Shown: positions 34,045 to 41,185 of the stretch, piece after piece
Layout of the letters: every line of letters starts with the position of its first letter
Position numbering within the stretch: position 1 is the stretch's first letter
Origin: Nitrospirota bacterium
GTDB lineage: Bacteria > Nitrospirota > 9FT-COMBO-42-15 > HDB-SIOI813
Length of the DNA stretch: 42,130 nt
Reading direction: 5' to 3'
Assembly: GCA_020846775.1 (NCBI GenBank)
Contig: JADLDG010000005.1
Location: 1-42,130 of the forward strand
Position numbers and translations under genes: made by a program
Notes under the pieces: model-generated
Told to the model about the DNA's origin: nothing
What the model saw: only the letters and a program-made list of their open reading frames with translations
Database searches by the model: none

Positions 34045-34767
34045 ATGCCAATCTACAAAGTCAAATTAAAATACAAACGGGAAATCGCTGATGGAACGAT
34101 GGCGTTTCATTTTGAAAAGCCGGAGGGGTTTGCCTACAAAGCTGGCCAATCCGCGGACTGCACCCTGATCAACCCCGCAGAAACTGACGCCGAAGGCGGC
34201 ACACGAACGTTTTCTATGACGAGCGCCCCTTACGAAGACGATCTCATGTTCGCAACACGGATGCGTGACACTGCGTTCAAACGGGTATTAAAAACCATGG
34301 AGCCAGGCACGGAAGTCACTCTGGATGCTCCTCATGGCTCGTTCACGCTCCACAACAAGATGAGCATTCCAGCCGTTTTCCTCACCGGCGGTATTGGCGT
34401 TACGCCTGTGAGAAGCATTGTCCTTCAAGCTGTTCACGACAATGTTCCGCGCCAAATCTTCGTCTTTTATTCCAATCGCAGGCCGGAAGATGCGGCGTTT
34501 CTGGACGAGATGATGAAATCCCACAAGACAAATCCGGACTATACCTTTGTAGGCACGATGACGCGGATGGAAGAATCCAGCCGCAAGTGGCATGGGGAAA
34601 CCGGGTTTATCAACAAGACCATGATCCTGAAATACATTGATGATTTGACGCTCCCCATCTACTACCTCGACGGCCCGCCAGCGATGGTGAATGCGATGCG
34701 TAAATTACTGAGCGAAGCGGGAGTCGATGATGACAATATCCGTACGGAAGAGTTTTCAGGCTACTGA
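34045..34767 (+). CDS. FNR-type FAD-dependent oxidoreductase
   Basis: The 240-residue protein has a ferredoxin-NADP reductase fold: a FAD-binding barrel with RTFSMTSAPYEDDLMFATRM (RxxS flavin motif) and a nucleotide-binding half with LTGGIGVTPVRSIV, then YYLDGPPAMVNAM near the end. It has no ferredoxin or globin domain of its own, so it must pass electrons to a separate partner. The start ATG at 34045 has GGAG upstream; the frame is open earlier but without homology. It follows the hemerythrin relic and precedes a DUF488 gene. The partner is unknown. Confidence 0.88.
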   Translation: MPIYKVKLKYKREIADGTMAFHFEKPEGFAYKAGQSADCTLINPAETDAEGGTRTFSMTSAPYEDDLMFATRMRDTAFKRVLKTMEPGTEVTLDAPHGSFTLHNKMSIPAVFLTGGIGVTPVRSIVLQAVHDNVPRQIFVFYSNRRPEDAAFLDEMMKSHKTNPDYTFVGTMTRMEESSRKWHGETGFINKTMILKYIDDLTLPIYYLDGPPAMVNAMRKLLSEAGVDDDNIRTEEFSGY

Positions 34768-34787
34768 TGACGGCTTAAGAGTAAACC

Positions 34788-35138
34788 ATGAAAATCAGGA
34801 TTAAAAGGGTATATGAACAGCCGGATAAGCATGACGGCCGACGTATCCTCGTGGACCGGCTCTGGCCGCGCGGTTTAACAAAGGAAAAAGCAAACATTGA
34901 TCTGTGGTCAATAGATATTGCCCCCGGCACGAAACTCAGGAAATGGTTTGGCCACGATCAGAGCAAATGGGAAGAGTTCAAGGAAAGGTATCTCGCCGAA
35001 CTAAAAGGCAACAACGAGCAAATCCGGCTCTTAAAGCAAGAGTTGGACAAGGGCATCGTGACGCTCGTCTACGGCGCAAAGGACGAAGAACACAACGAGG
35101 AGGTTGTCATCCAGGAGAACAGCGCATTATTCCGTTAA
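34788..35138 (+). CDS. DUF488 protein (short YeaO type)
   Basis: The 116-residue protein has the signature RILVDRLWPRGLTKEKANIDLW, WFGHDQSKWEEFKERY and a C-terminal TLVYGAKDEEHNEEVVI. This is the YeaO-like subtype of DUF488, whose function is not established. It begins 20 bp after the FNR-type gene, suggesting co-transcription. It converges on the ferredoxin reductase gene. Confidence 0.88.
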   Translation: MKIRIKRVYEQPDKHDGRRILVDRLWPRGLTKEKANIDLWSIDIAPGTKLRKWFGHDQSKWEEFKERYLAELKGNNEQIRLLKQELDKGIVTLVYGAKDEEHNEEVVIQENSALFR

Positions 35139-35252
35139 TCAATGCTTCCGGCACTCAAGATACGTTTTGCTGGAATTGCAGGGATAAGAGGGGGTATACC
35201 AGGGCTAAATGCCATATATTAGAACTGCTGAATTCTGAACACCTGTGGCAGA

Positions 35253-36263
35253 TTATGATTGCTTGTCAAACACCTTCAGAGAAGTACTGTGTATATCCCT
35301 CATCTTGCCTCTTGGCCTTACGTATGGGACACTTCTTCGAACCGCCTGAGCAGCATCTGAAAATCCTGTAAGAATCAGCTTTAATTTACCAGGATAGTTT
35401 GCAATATCTCCAACAGCAAAAATACCTTTACGGTTAGTCTCCATATTTATATCCACTTTTATCCGACTGTCTTCTATATCTACCCCCCAATTCTCTATGG
35501 GTCCAAGATCAGATGTAAAACCTAACAGAAGCAGTATGTGATTAGCTTTTATAAACACTTCTTTTCCCGTCAAGTCTGTGATGATTACTTCTTTCGGATA
35601 TTCAGTGCCTGTAACACTCTTTACCTCATAAGGGGTAAGAATCTTTATACGTCCTGTTTTTGAATACTCAGTAATCCTTCGAACCGAATCAGGATGCGCC
35701 CTGAACGTCTCCTTACGATGGACAAGGGTTATCTCTCCCGCAGTATCAATAAGGTTAAGAGCCCAGTCAATGGCTGAATCCCCCCCTCCTACAATAACAA
35801 CATCTTTTCCTTTAAATAAGTTTTTTCCCCTGACAAAATAATAAACACCTCTTCCCTCAAATCTTTCAATGTCCGGCAGCCCAAGTGTTCTCGGCTTAAA
35901 TGCACCAAACCCGGCCGCTATAATAACAGTCTTTGTGAGATACAGGCCTTTGTCAGTTTTAACATGGAATACATCCGCGGAGTTAACAATCTCTAATGCT
36001 TTTTCGTTAAGACGTAACTCCGGAGAGAATTGATCTGCCTGATTGAACAGATTCTTTACCAGATCTTTTGCTGTTATTTTCGGAAACCCGGGGGCATCAA
36101 AAATATATTTTTCCGGATAAAGAGCTGATAGCTGGCCGCCAGGTTCTGATATACTGTCAATGATACGAACCGACTCCTCATACATCCCTGCCTGGAAAGC
36201 GGCAAAAAGGCCAGAGGGACCTGCACCGATGATTGTAATATCTTTTATTTCTTCCTCAGACAT
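35253..36263 (-). CDS. Ferredoxin/flavodoxin-NADP+ reductase, thioredoxin-reductase-like type
   Basis: The 336-residue protein has a FAD site IIGAGPSGLFAAFQAGM and an NADPH site VVIVGGGDSAIDWALNL, plus the C-terminal FAD segment IFAVGDIANYPGKLKLI. There is no redox CxxC, which separates YumC-type ferredoxin-NADP reductases from thioredoxin reductase. The ATG at 36263 overlaps the stop of the upstream Cys-rich gene by 8 bp; the frame is open to 36290 but that start is inside the other gene. It likely balances NADPH and low-potential ferredoxin. Confidence 0.93.
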   Translation of the reverse strand: MSEEEIKDITIIGAGPSGLFAAFQAGMYEESVRIIDSISEPGGQLSALYPEKYIFDAPGFPKITAKDLVKNLFNQADQFSPELRLNEKALEIVNSADVFHVKTDKGLYLTKTVIIAAGFGAFKPRTLGLPDIERFEGRGVYYFVRGKNLFKGKDVVIVGGGDSAIDWALNLIDTAGEITLVHRKETFRAHPDSVRRITEYSKTGRIKILTPYEVKSVTGTEYPKEVIITDLTGKEVFIKANHILLLLGFTSDLGPIENWGVDIEDSRIKVDINMETNRKGIFAVGDIANYPGKLKLILTGFSDAAQAVRRSVPYVRPRGKMRDIHSTSLKVFDKQS

Positions 36264-36570
36264 ATTTTTTAATGGTAAAACCCATATCATCTATAATCCC
36301 GAATTCTATATACAGGATATGTCCATTCTCTTCCATTTCCCTGATTTCAACATAGGTTGCCTTATCCTTCGGCAATATATTACCAGCGGCGTCTGTAAAA
36401 TAAAGATATGCAAAACTACCGCCATGAGGTGTAGCGCCATCATAGCGATATACCCCCTCTGACTCCTGAACAAGCACACATTGCCCACCTTCTGCAATAG
36501 CATCACAACCTATACATTGACAGTAAAATCCTTTATCCAAGCTTTGAATATTACATCTTGGGAAACGCAT
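36256..36570 (-). CDS. Small Cys-rich protein coupled to the ferredoxin reductase
   Basis: A 104-residue cytosolic protein I do not recognise. Its N-terminal third holds Cys at positions 6, 17, 19, 22 and 31 (CQCIGC core), enough for a zinc or iron-sulfur site; the rest is beta-rich (FAYLYFTDAAGNILPKD, YVEIREMEENGHILYI). The ATG has AGGAAAAG upstream, and its stop overlaps the reductase start by 8 bp, so the two are translated together. A redox or electron-carrier link to the reductase is an inference from this coupling alone. Confidence 0.7.
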   Translation of the reverse strand: MRFPRCNIQSLDKGFYCQCIGCDAIAEGGQCVLVQESEGVYRYDGATPHGGSFAYLYFTDAAGNILPKDKATYVEIREMEENGHILYIEFGIIDDMGFTIKKYV

Positions 36571-36639
36571 ATATGATCTTTTCCTATACCTATAAGCGGA
36601 AATCTATCATTCTCCGGGACCTGATGCCGGTTCAGTACC

Positions 36640-36812
36640 CTTGAGCAGATACTACCTTCCGTGAAATCCGAACACGAAATGCGATCGCATCCAGGTAGAG
36701 AAAAATAATTCTCTACTCACCAAGGCTGTGCTTTCACCATTCGTCAATAACACGCTTGAGCCGTCCCACAACCCTGGAGACAGCACTCTTAGACAAAGGA
36801 GCGCCTCGAATG
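36640..36812 (-). mobile_element. IS256-family transposase fragment, degenerate
   Basis: On the minus strand one frame reads APLSKSAVSRVVGRLKRVID, then after two in-frame stops (a gap) IIFLYLDAIAFRVR followed by ISRKVVSA. This is the middle of an IS256 (mutator) transposase, including the first catalytic Asp in LYLDA. Stop codons and small deletions mean it is dead. No ends of the element could be placed. Confidence 0.75.
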
Positions 36813-37161
36813 GTGTACATTCATTCTTCATAGGCGTGTCCCTCCTTGGTTTTGGCCCTCTCAAAGGTCTTTTTTTTGGTTACTAACAGGATACGCCTTT
36901 TTAATTTTCACAGCAAGAGGGACACTACCGGTAAGAATAACCCTGTTCTGATCATGAAAGTGCCGTTAACTATGTGCACTTGCTGCCTGGTGATGCCCTG
37001 TTGTTTGTGCAACTCCTCGTGGCATCGCATCAACTCATATAGCTATCCTCCTCAATTTACCACGAGCTGTTGAATAAGACTCACAGGTATCCTTCCGGCC
37101 TTCTCCTGCAAGACCGGTTCTTTATGCCCCTCATGCCATGCCAAATGCTCTGTGGTCTTTT
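36813..37161. other. Intergenic remnant DNA between IS fragments
   Basis: No gene is supported here. A 9-bp inverted repeat (GTGTCCCTC at about 36836 and GAGGGACAC at about 36927) and several broken minus-strand frames without recognisable homology suggest decayed mobile-element DNA inside the IS66-type end at 37162-37190. Confidence 0.4.
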
Positions 37162-37190
37162 CTGAGTGGGGCGGTTATTTAGACGCTTAC
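37162..37190 (-). mobile_element. IS66-type terminal inverted repeat
   Basis: On the minus strand GTAAGCGTCTAAATAACCGC begins at 37190. It matches the IS66 end at 29822-29850 at 24 of 29 positions in opposite orientation. No 8-bp target duplication is shared by the two outer flanks. Confidence 0.65.
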
Positions 37191-37201
37191 TTTTCCAGTT
37201 G

Positions 37202-37218
37202 TAAATGATTCTTATTTA
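37202..37218. promoter_or_regulatory. Possible Fur box upstream of the porin gene
   Basis: TAAATGATTCTTATTTA is an imperfect palindrome that, read on the minus strand, contains AAGAATCATTTA, similar to Fur boxes of gammaproteobacteria (AATGAGAATCATT). It lies about 140 bp before the porin start in an AT-rich leader. Confidence 0.35.
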
Positions 37219-37358
37219 GATTAGCATTATTTTATTCGATTGTATGTTTAAGTTTTTTCACAATAAATATTGTTAACTGAAGAACGCTGTTTTGATAATT
37301 TTATACCATTAGTTTTTGAATCTTATTCTGCTAAAATTTTAATAATACGGAATTAAAT

Positions 37359-38519
37359 ATGAGAAAATTTTCTTTGTACTTACTTAAAGGTAGTTTGCCC
37401 CTTGTCAGTTTTATTGTGCTTGCTCATTCGGGGCTTGTATCTGCCGCATCGGATCTAACTTGGTCTGGTGATTTCCGAACAGGTTATTTTTCGAATAAAA
37501 AAGATGCGCGTGATGGTGTAAATAGCTCCAGAGATGAAGGCCGGGTGCGGCTACGTATTGGTGGTGAATATACAGCGAGCGAAAGCTGGAAATTTAAACT
37601 CAGAGCTGCCGGAAGAACTTTTCTGGAAAATAATCATCCAGACGCGGAGATAAAAATTTTCAGCGAAATCCCTTCGGGTGATGGTCTACGGGCGGGGGAT
37701 GCAACACTAGATGAAATCAATGCCAGGTATATAAAAGATAATCTGGATGTGATATTTGGTCGTTTTCAAACCAAGATGGAATTAGATGGGGTAGCAAAAA
37801 AATCATTGGATCGAAATGATAGTCCAAATACGGATATTACCTGGACAGATGGTGTTTATGCCAAAATAAAAGTGGCGGGTGACTGGGCTCATCATTTTAT
37901 CCTTCAATATAATTACTCAACGGGTGCAACCGAAGTCCGTCGTTCACCGCTTGATTTTTCTTCATCGGCAAGTCGTGCGAGCGCATTTTGGGCATTAGAA
38001 AATCGTAAAAAAGCAGGTGCTTTTGTACAGCGTGGAGTTGATATCACTTATTTACCAGATGCTTTATGCACTGATGGCGGTTCATGTAACCAACGTAAAG
38101 ATTACATCACAATAGTTGGACGAGCAGCGATGGAATGGCCTTTAGGCACATCAGGCACAAAATTTATGTTGGGTACAGAAGCGGGGTATGCTGTAAATAC
38201 CCAGACACGTGTTGCAGCAAATACTGGCACAAGTGGTGATGCAGATGGCCTTGCATGGCAACTGACATTTAACTTTATTGATATTGTACCTAAACATAGT
38301 TTAGGACTTGTCTACGCAAATGCCGGTGCAGGTTGGTTGATATCACCGGATATTCGCAACAATAACTCTTTAGTTGAATTGCGTTATAAATGGGCAGTTG
38401 ATAAACGTAACAGCATAGAAGCACGTATCCGTCAGCGTCAGGATTTAGAAACACTCGTTGGTGAAACGCGTAAACAGGTTGATGATGATTTATATGTTCG
38501 CTATACGTGGAAGTTCTAA
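37359..38519 (+). CDS. Outer-membrane porin-like beta-barrel protein
   Basis: The 386-residue protein has a signal peptide (cleavage near VSAA-SD, residue 31) and alternating barrel strands such as LTWSGDFRTGYF, EARIRQRQDL and the closing VRYTWKF with terminal Phe. A loop contains a Cys pair (ALCTDGGSCNQ). No specific substrate family was recognised; it resembles putative alginate/OprD-size porins of gammaproteobacteria. The AT-rich codons, long AT-rich leader and its own strong terminator differ from the neighbouring genes and suggest recent transfer. It sits alone between IS relics and an adenine deaminase fragment. Confidence 0.75.
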   Translation: MRKFSLYLLKGSLPLVSFIVLAHSGLVSAASDLTWSGDFRTGYFSNKKDARDGVNSSRDEGRVRLRIGGEYTASESWKFKLRAAGRTFLENNHPDAEIKIFSEIPSGDGLRAGDATLDEINARYIKDNLDVIFGRFQTKMELDGVAKKSLDRNDSPNTDITWTDGVYAKIKVAGDWAHHFILQYNYSTGATEVRRSPLDFSSSASRASAFWALENRKKAGAFVQRGVDITYLPDALCTDGGSCNQRKDYITIVGRAAMEWPLGTSGTKFMLGTEAGYAVNTQTRVAANTGTSGDADGLAWQLTFNFIDIVPKHSLGLVYANAGAGWLISPDIRNNNSLVELRYKWAVDKRNSIEARIRQRQDLETLVGETRKQVDDDLYVRYTWKF

Positions 38520-38527
38520 GCATAAGG

Positions 38528-38557
38528 ACAAAAGCCGCCTTCGGGTGGCTTTTGTTT
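38528..38557 (+). terminator. Rho-independent terminator of the porin gene
   Basis: ACAAAAGCC (38528-38536) pairs with GGCTTTTGT (38547-38555), extended by three more pairs to a TTCG tetraloop. A short T run is part of and follows the stem. Nine bases after the stop codon. Confidence 0.85.
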
Positions 38558-38610
38558 AAAATGGCTTAACTCTCGCAAGAATAATAATAGCGACTAATAG
38601 TAATATTGCC

Positions 38611-38912
38611 TCATGGTTCGATTCCTACAATTTCGAATTTATTAACATCAACAAGACCTTTGTCTGTTATCTTCAGTTCCGGGATTACCGGAAGTGCAAG
38701 AAACGAGAGCTTAATGAAAGGTGACAGAGGCATTACTCCAAGCCCCCGGGCAATAGCGAGAAGCCGTTCTTCTTCTTTCACAACATCCTCAAGAGATTTG
38801 TTCGATAACAAGCCGGCTATTGGTAACGGCATGCTCCCCAGCACCTCGTCTCCGGATGTTATTACGTGACCTCCCCCCAACCTGATTAATTCCTTCACTG
38901 CAGAATACATGT
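38611..38912 (-). pseudogene. Adenine deaminase C-terminal fragment
   Basis: About 100 residues read GGGHVITSGDEVLGSMPLPIAG, LEDVVKEEERL and SFLALPVIPELKITDKGLVDV, matching the C-terminal domain of adenine deaminase (normally about 550-590 residues). The catalytic metal-binding domain is missing. Upstream sequence runs directly into the 56-bp repeat, which marks the breakpoint. No promoter or plausible start is seen, so it is a relic. Confidence 0.8.
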
Positions 38913-38930
38913 CGAAATTAAAAATAGTCG

Positions 38931-38986
38931 CTGACACTATTTATCCTCTTGGTTTACTCAATTTCATATGGCTGCATAACGACTGA
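38931..38986. repeat. 56-bp repeat, copy B
   Basis: Matches 29745-29800 at 54 of 56 positions. Its left end joins AAATAGTCGCTG, a core shared with the hairpin at 11873-11934. Its right end runs into the attC-like site at 38974-39034. Confidence 0.85.
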
Positions 38987-39034
38987 ATCCAGTGGATGGC
39001 GTTATTCGCCACTCGCTGGATTTGCTTGTTAACC
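38974..39034 (-). repeat. attC-like site of the Mrr cassette
   Basis: On the minus strand GGTTAACAAGC begins the site and CAGTCGTTATGC ends it, fitting R'' and R' boxes (AAC...GTT). Between them AATCCAG pairs with CTGGATT and GGCG with CGCC around a short loop, giving an imperfect stem of about 60 nt. The TAA stop of the nuclease gene lies inside the R'' box, as is common in gene cassettes. Confidence 0.65.
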
Positions 39035-39835
39035 CTCATATGGTTTTATTGCACGACAATTAGGAAACTTTGAACAACCCCAGAATTTTTGACCAACATT
39101 TGAGCCCTTCTTTGCAGTTCTTAAAACCATTTCACTGCCGCATTCTGGACAAATAACAGACGCCTTTGAAACAAGCAGCGAAGCTTTACGATCGCGCTGA
39201 ACGTTTCTAATAAACTCCAACAGTTGAGAGCCTTCGACCATGTCAATGGGTTTGTTTGCTGCGAAATTCTTTGCTTCTTGAGTAAAGAAACCAGAAGTCA
39301 TTAAAATTGACTTGTTTGCATTTTGAGAAATTTGAATGCCGTATAACTCGCGAACTTTATCAACACCTACCTTGATATTTCGCCACTGCTTACATTGAAC
39401 AAGAATCAGTTCGCCATTCTTCTTCAATGTCAAATCAATGCCGCCATCAGGACCAGCACTGGTATTTTCATATACGGTATATCCTTGGCGCCGGTAAGCC
39501 TCCCCGACTAATTCCTCAAATTCCTTCCAGTTTAAATTACGAACGGTATCAATGGATTCCTGCTTATCCAAGAGTTTACGCTTCCGCCAAGAATTAATTA
39601 CCGAAATAGGAGCAGGAATTAACAATAATAGTGCAATTATCGGAGCAATCAAGGGCGCGGCATTAGCCAGCCCTTTGAAAAGCATATATGTCATTTGTGA
39701 CAGCCCCTTTTGCTGAATTTCTATTGAGGGTATGAAGTATTTGAGAATCAGATATGAAATGCCAGATAACGCAACACTAACCCACCACGGAAACAGAACC
39801 AGCAGGTCGAGAATTGATTCATTCTTTTTTGCCAT
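39029..39835 (-). CDS. Membrane-anchored Mrr-type restriction endonuclease with zinc ribbon
   Basis: The 268-residue protein has two hydrophobic helices (about residues 10-30 and 52-75), an Mrr-catalytic PD-(D/E)XK domain (about 95-205) with GPDGGIDLTLKK and LILVQCKQW, and a C-terminal topoisomerase-type zinc ribbon, CPECGSEMVLR...FWGCSKFPNC. Mrr-family nucleases cut foreign or modified DNA, so a defence role is plausible. ATG start 20 bp after the preceding attC-like site; the stop is within the next one. It is the only gene of its cassette. The membrane anchor plus zinc ribbon is a known but poorly studied layout. Confidence 0.88.
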   Translation of the reverse strand: MAKKNESILDLLVLFPWWVSVALSGISYLILKYFIPSIEIQQKGLSQMTYMLFKGLANAAPLIAPIIALLLLIPAPISVINSWRKRKLLDKQESIDTVRNLNWKEFEELVGEAYRRQGYTVYENTSAGPDGGIDLTLKKNGELILVQCKQWRNIKVGVDKVRELYGIQISQNANKSILMTSGFFTQEAKNFAANKPIDMVEGSQLLEFIRNVQRDRKASLLVSKASVICPECGSEMVLRTAKKGSNVGQKFWGCSKFPNCRAIKPYEG

Positions 39836-39855
39836 TAAATTTCCTCTATTTTATG

Positions 39856-39925
39856 GATTAACGAACTAAGCTCACCTGCGAGTGTGCCCGCAGGGGCGCA
39901 CGTCAGATGGAGCGCCTTGTTAGGG
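39856..39925 (-). repeat. attC-like site of the toxin-antitoxin cassette
   Basis: On the minus strand CCCTAACAAGGCGCTCC begins the site and GTGAGCTTAGTTCGTTAATC ends it, close to classical attC boxes. The middle folds: CTGACGTGCG region with CGCAGGTGAGC, and GTGC with GCAC around CTGC. The parE stop TAA lies in the first box. Confidence 0.75.
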
Positions 39926-40243
39926 TGGCTTTGGTGCATTTCGATCCCGGAGTTTTGCTTCGACGGTGAGGGGGTCGCGGGCACAATGGAAGACCCCAAA
40001 CACAATAATCGTGTCGTCTTCTATCCTGAAGTAAACAGCGTAGGGAAATCTCCGAAGCAGACGACGCCGAAATTCGCCGTGCACCTTTGGGTAAAGCACT
40101 GGATTGCGTGGAATCTCACCAGCACAGGCATAAAACACCCGAAGGAATTCCTCTCCGAGGCTCGGCGACTTCCTTTCATACCATACATAACCACCAATGA
40201 CATCTTCCGCGACTTCGGGAAGGAAACGCAGGGTGTATGTCAT
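39920..40243 (-). CDS. ParE/RelE-superfamily toxin
   Basis: The 107-residue basic protein begins YTLRFLPEVAEDVIGGYVWYE and contains FRRRLLRRFPYAVYFRIEDD and VFGVFHCARDP, the usual pattern of ParE-type toxins, which poison gyrase, or RelE-like mRNA nucleases. The target cannot be told. The ATG overlaps the antitoxin stop by 4 bp. Its stop falls in the attC-like site. Confidence 0.9.
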   Translation of the reverse strand: MTYTLRFLPEVAEDVIGGYVWYERKSPSLGEEFLRVFYACAGEIPRNPVLYPKVHGEFRRRLLRRFPYAVYFRIEDDTIIVFGVFHCARDPLTVEAKLRDRNAPKPP

Positions 40244-40461
40244 TTCGTCCCTTCTATTCTTGTCCGAAGTTCCTCAAGAGATAAAAGGTTGCCAGGACCC
40301 AGTTCATATCTTTTGAGCCTTTTGTCCAACTCATCCATATGGCTCTGGGGGACAGGTACGACAGACTCATCCGAAGCAATGTTGTCCCACAGATCCTCAA
40401 CCAACAGGATCTTTTCCGGCGTGTTTAATTTTGTGATTTCAGGAATATCGCTTATACGCAC
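40240..40461 (-). CDS. Addiction-module antitoxin component
   Basis: The 73-residue protein shows LNTPEKILLVEDLWDNIASDE, the signature of the short addiction-module component family (TIGR02574 type) found upstream of ParE-like toxins. It has no separate DNA-binding domain visible. It is the first gene of the pair and should neutralise the toxin. ATG start after an AAAGGAG site, 69 bp inside the cassette boundary. Confidence 0.88.
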   Translation of the reverse strand: MRISDIPEITKLNTPEKILLVEDLWDNIASDESVVPVPQSHMDELDKRLKRYELGPGNLLSLEELRTRIEGTK

Positions 40462-40523
40462 TGTTTATCTCCTTTCTTTATAGATGCCTTAATAATAACA
40501 TTTTTGGGTTTGTTTAGCTATGT

Positions 40524-40610
40524 CCCTAACGTTCGCCATAACCGGCAGTGAAAAGTGGGGCGACGAAGGCGCACAGCTTTTCACTGTCCGCGTTGATGGC
40601 GTTGTTAGAT
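40524..40610 (-). repeat. attC-like site upstream of the toxin-antitoxin cassette
   Basis: On the minus strand ATCTAACAACGCC begins the site and ATGGCGAACGTTAGGG ends it; CGCCAT pairs with ATGGCG, and AGTGAAAAG with CTTTTCACT, giving an imperfect stem of about 87 nt. It would belong to an older cassette on its right, which has been replaced by IS debris. Confidence 0.7.
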
Positions 40611-40678
40611 GCTAGTGTAGTGCGTCATAAATAGCCTTACATAATAGAAGAATTACATATACTGTCATGCATGAGCAG

Positions 40679-40825
40679 ATGAGCGGCGCCGATTGTTTTA
40701 TCACCGGAGGAACGGGCCACGATAGATATGTGGTCACGTGGAAAGCGTTTTCCTGCGCGATTAGTCCAAAGGGCACAGATTGTTCTAATGGCAGCGGGGG
40801 TCAGTGGTCCGGTTAGTCGGGGGTC
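40679..40825 (+). mobile_element. IS630-family transposase N-terminal fragment, frameshifted
   Basis: From 40692 the plus strand reads [20 protein letters not shown] then [19 protein letters not shown], the typical N-terminus of an IS630 transposase. An extra G just after ATGAGC (40679) breaks the expected MSAPIVLS start. The remainder of the gene is missing after about 45 codons; sequence passes into a 13-bp tandem repeat (40817-40842) and a MITE-like element. Confidence 0.75.
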
Positions 40826-40839
40826 CAGGTCGGGGGTCC

Positions 40840-41129
40840 AGGGTCGGACCACGCTAACCTATTGATATTTACGATAAGCATTCCTATAATAGGTGTATTC
40901 AGCCCTTAGAACACTATTTTCAGTGGTAAAATTGGCATTGTAAGGAGGGGGGAGACTCTCTAAGTTCCTAAGTATCATTAGTTTTTTTCGCAACATTTGA
41001 TCCTGTTGCTCTTGTATCAATTTATTATCCGTGTGATTTTATCCCTAAAATGACTGCTCTAAGCCATAAATTAGGGCATCTGTTTCGATTTTACTGCGTA
41101 AATTCATATAGTTAGTTCGGTCCGACCCT
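40840..41129. mobile_element. MITE-like element with AGGGTCGGACC ends
   Basis: The ends AGGGTCGGACC (40840-40850) and GGTCCGACCCT (41119-41129) are perfect inverted repeats. Similarity continues inward with CTAAC and ATTTACG on both sides, so the inverted repeats span about 34 bp imperfectly. The 290-bp body has no coding potential. No target duplication was found. Confidence 0.55.
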
Positions 41130-41185
41130 TGCAACGCCGCTGCAACGCAGCCGCTCAAACTTGCAGCTCAAACCCGGTTGCGGAC

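Noticed and set aside
35139-35252. Short intergenic stretch between convergent DUF488 and reductase genes
   Set aside because: Checked for attC sites, small genes and terminators; nothing convincing was found.
36652-36864. Minus-strand 70-aa reading frame
   Set aside because: The frame itself has no homology; the adjacent frame of the same strand encodes the IS256 transposase fragment.
40637-40852. Minus-strand 71-aa reading frame
   Set aside because: It is the antisense shadow of the IS630 transposase fragment, which has clear family similarity on the plus strand.
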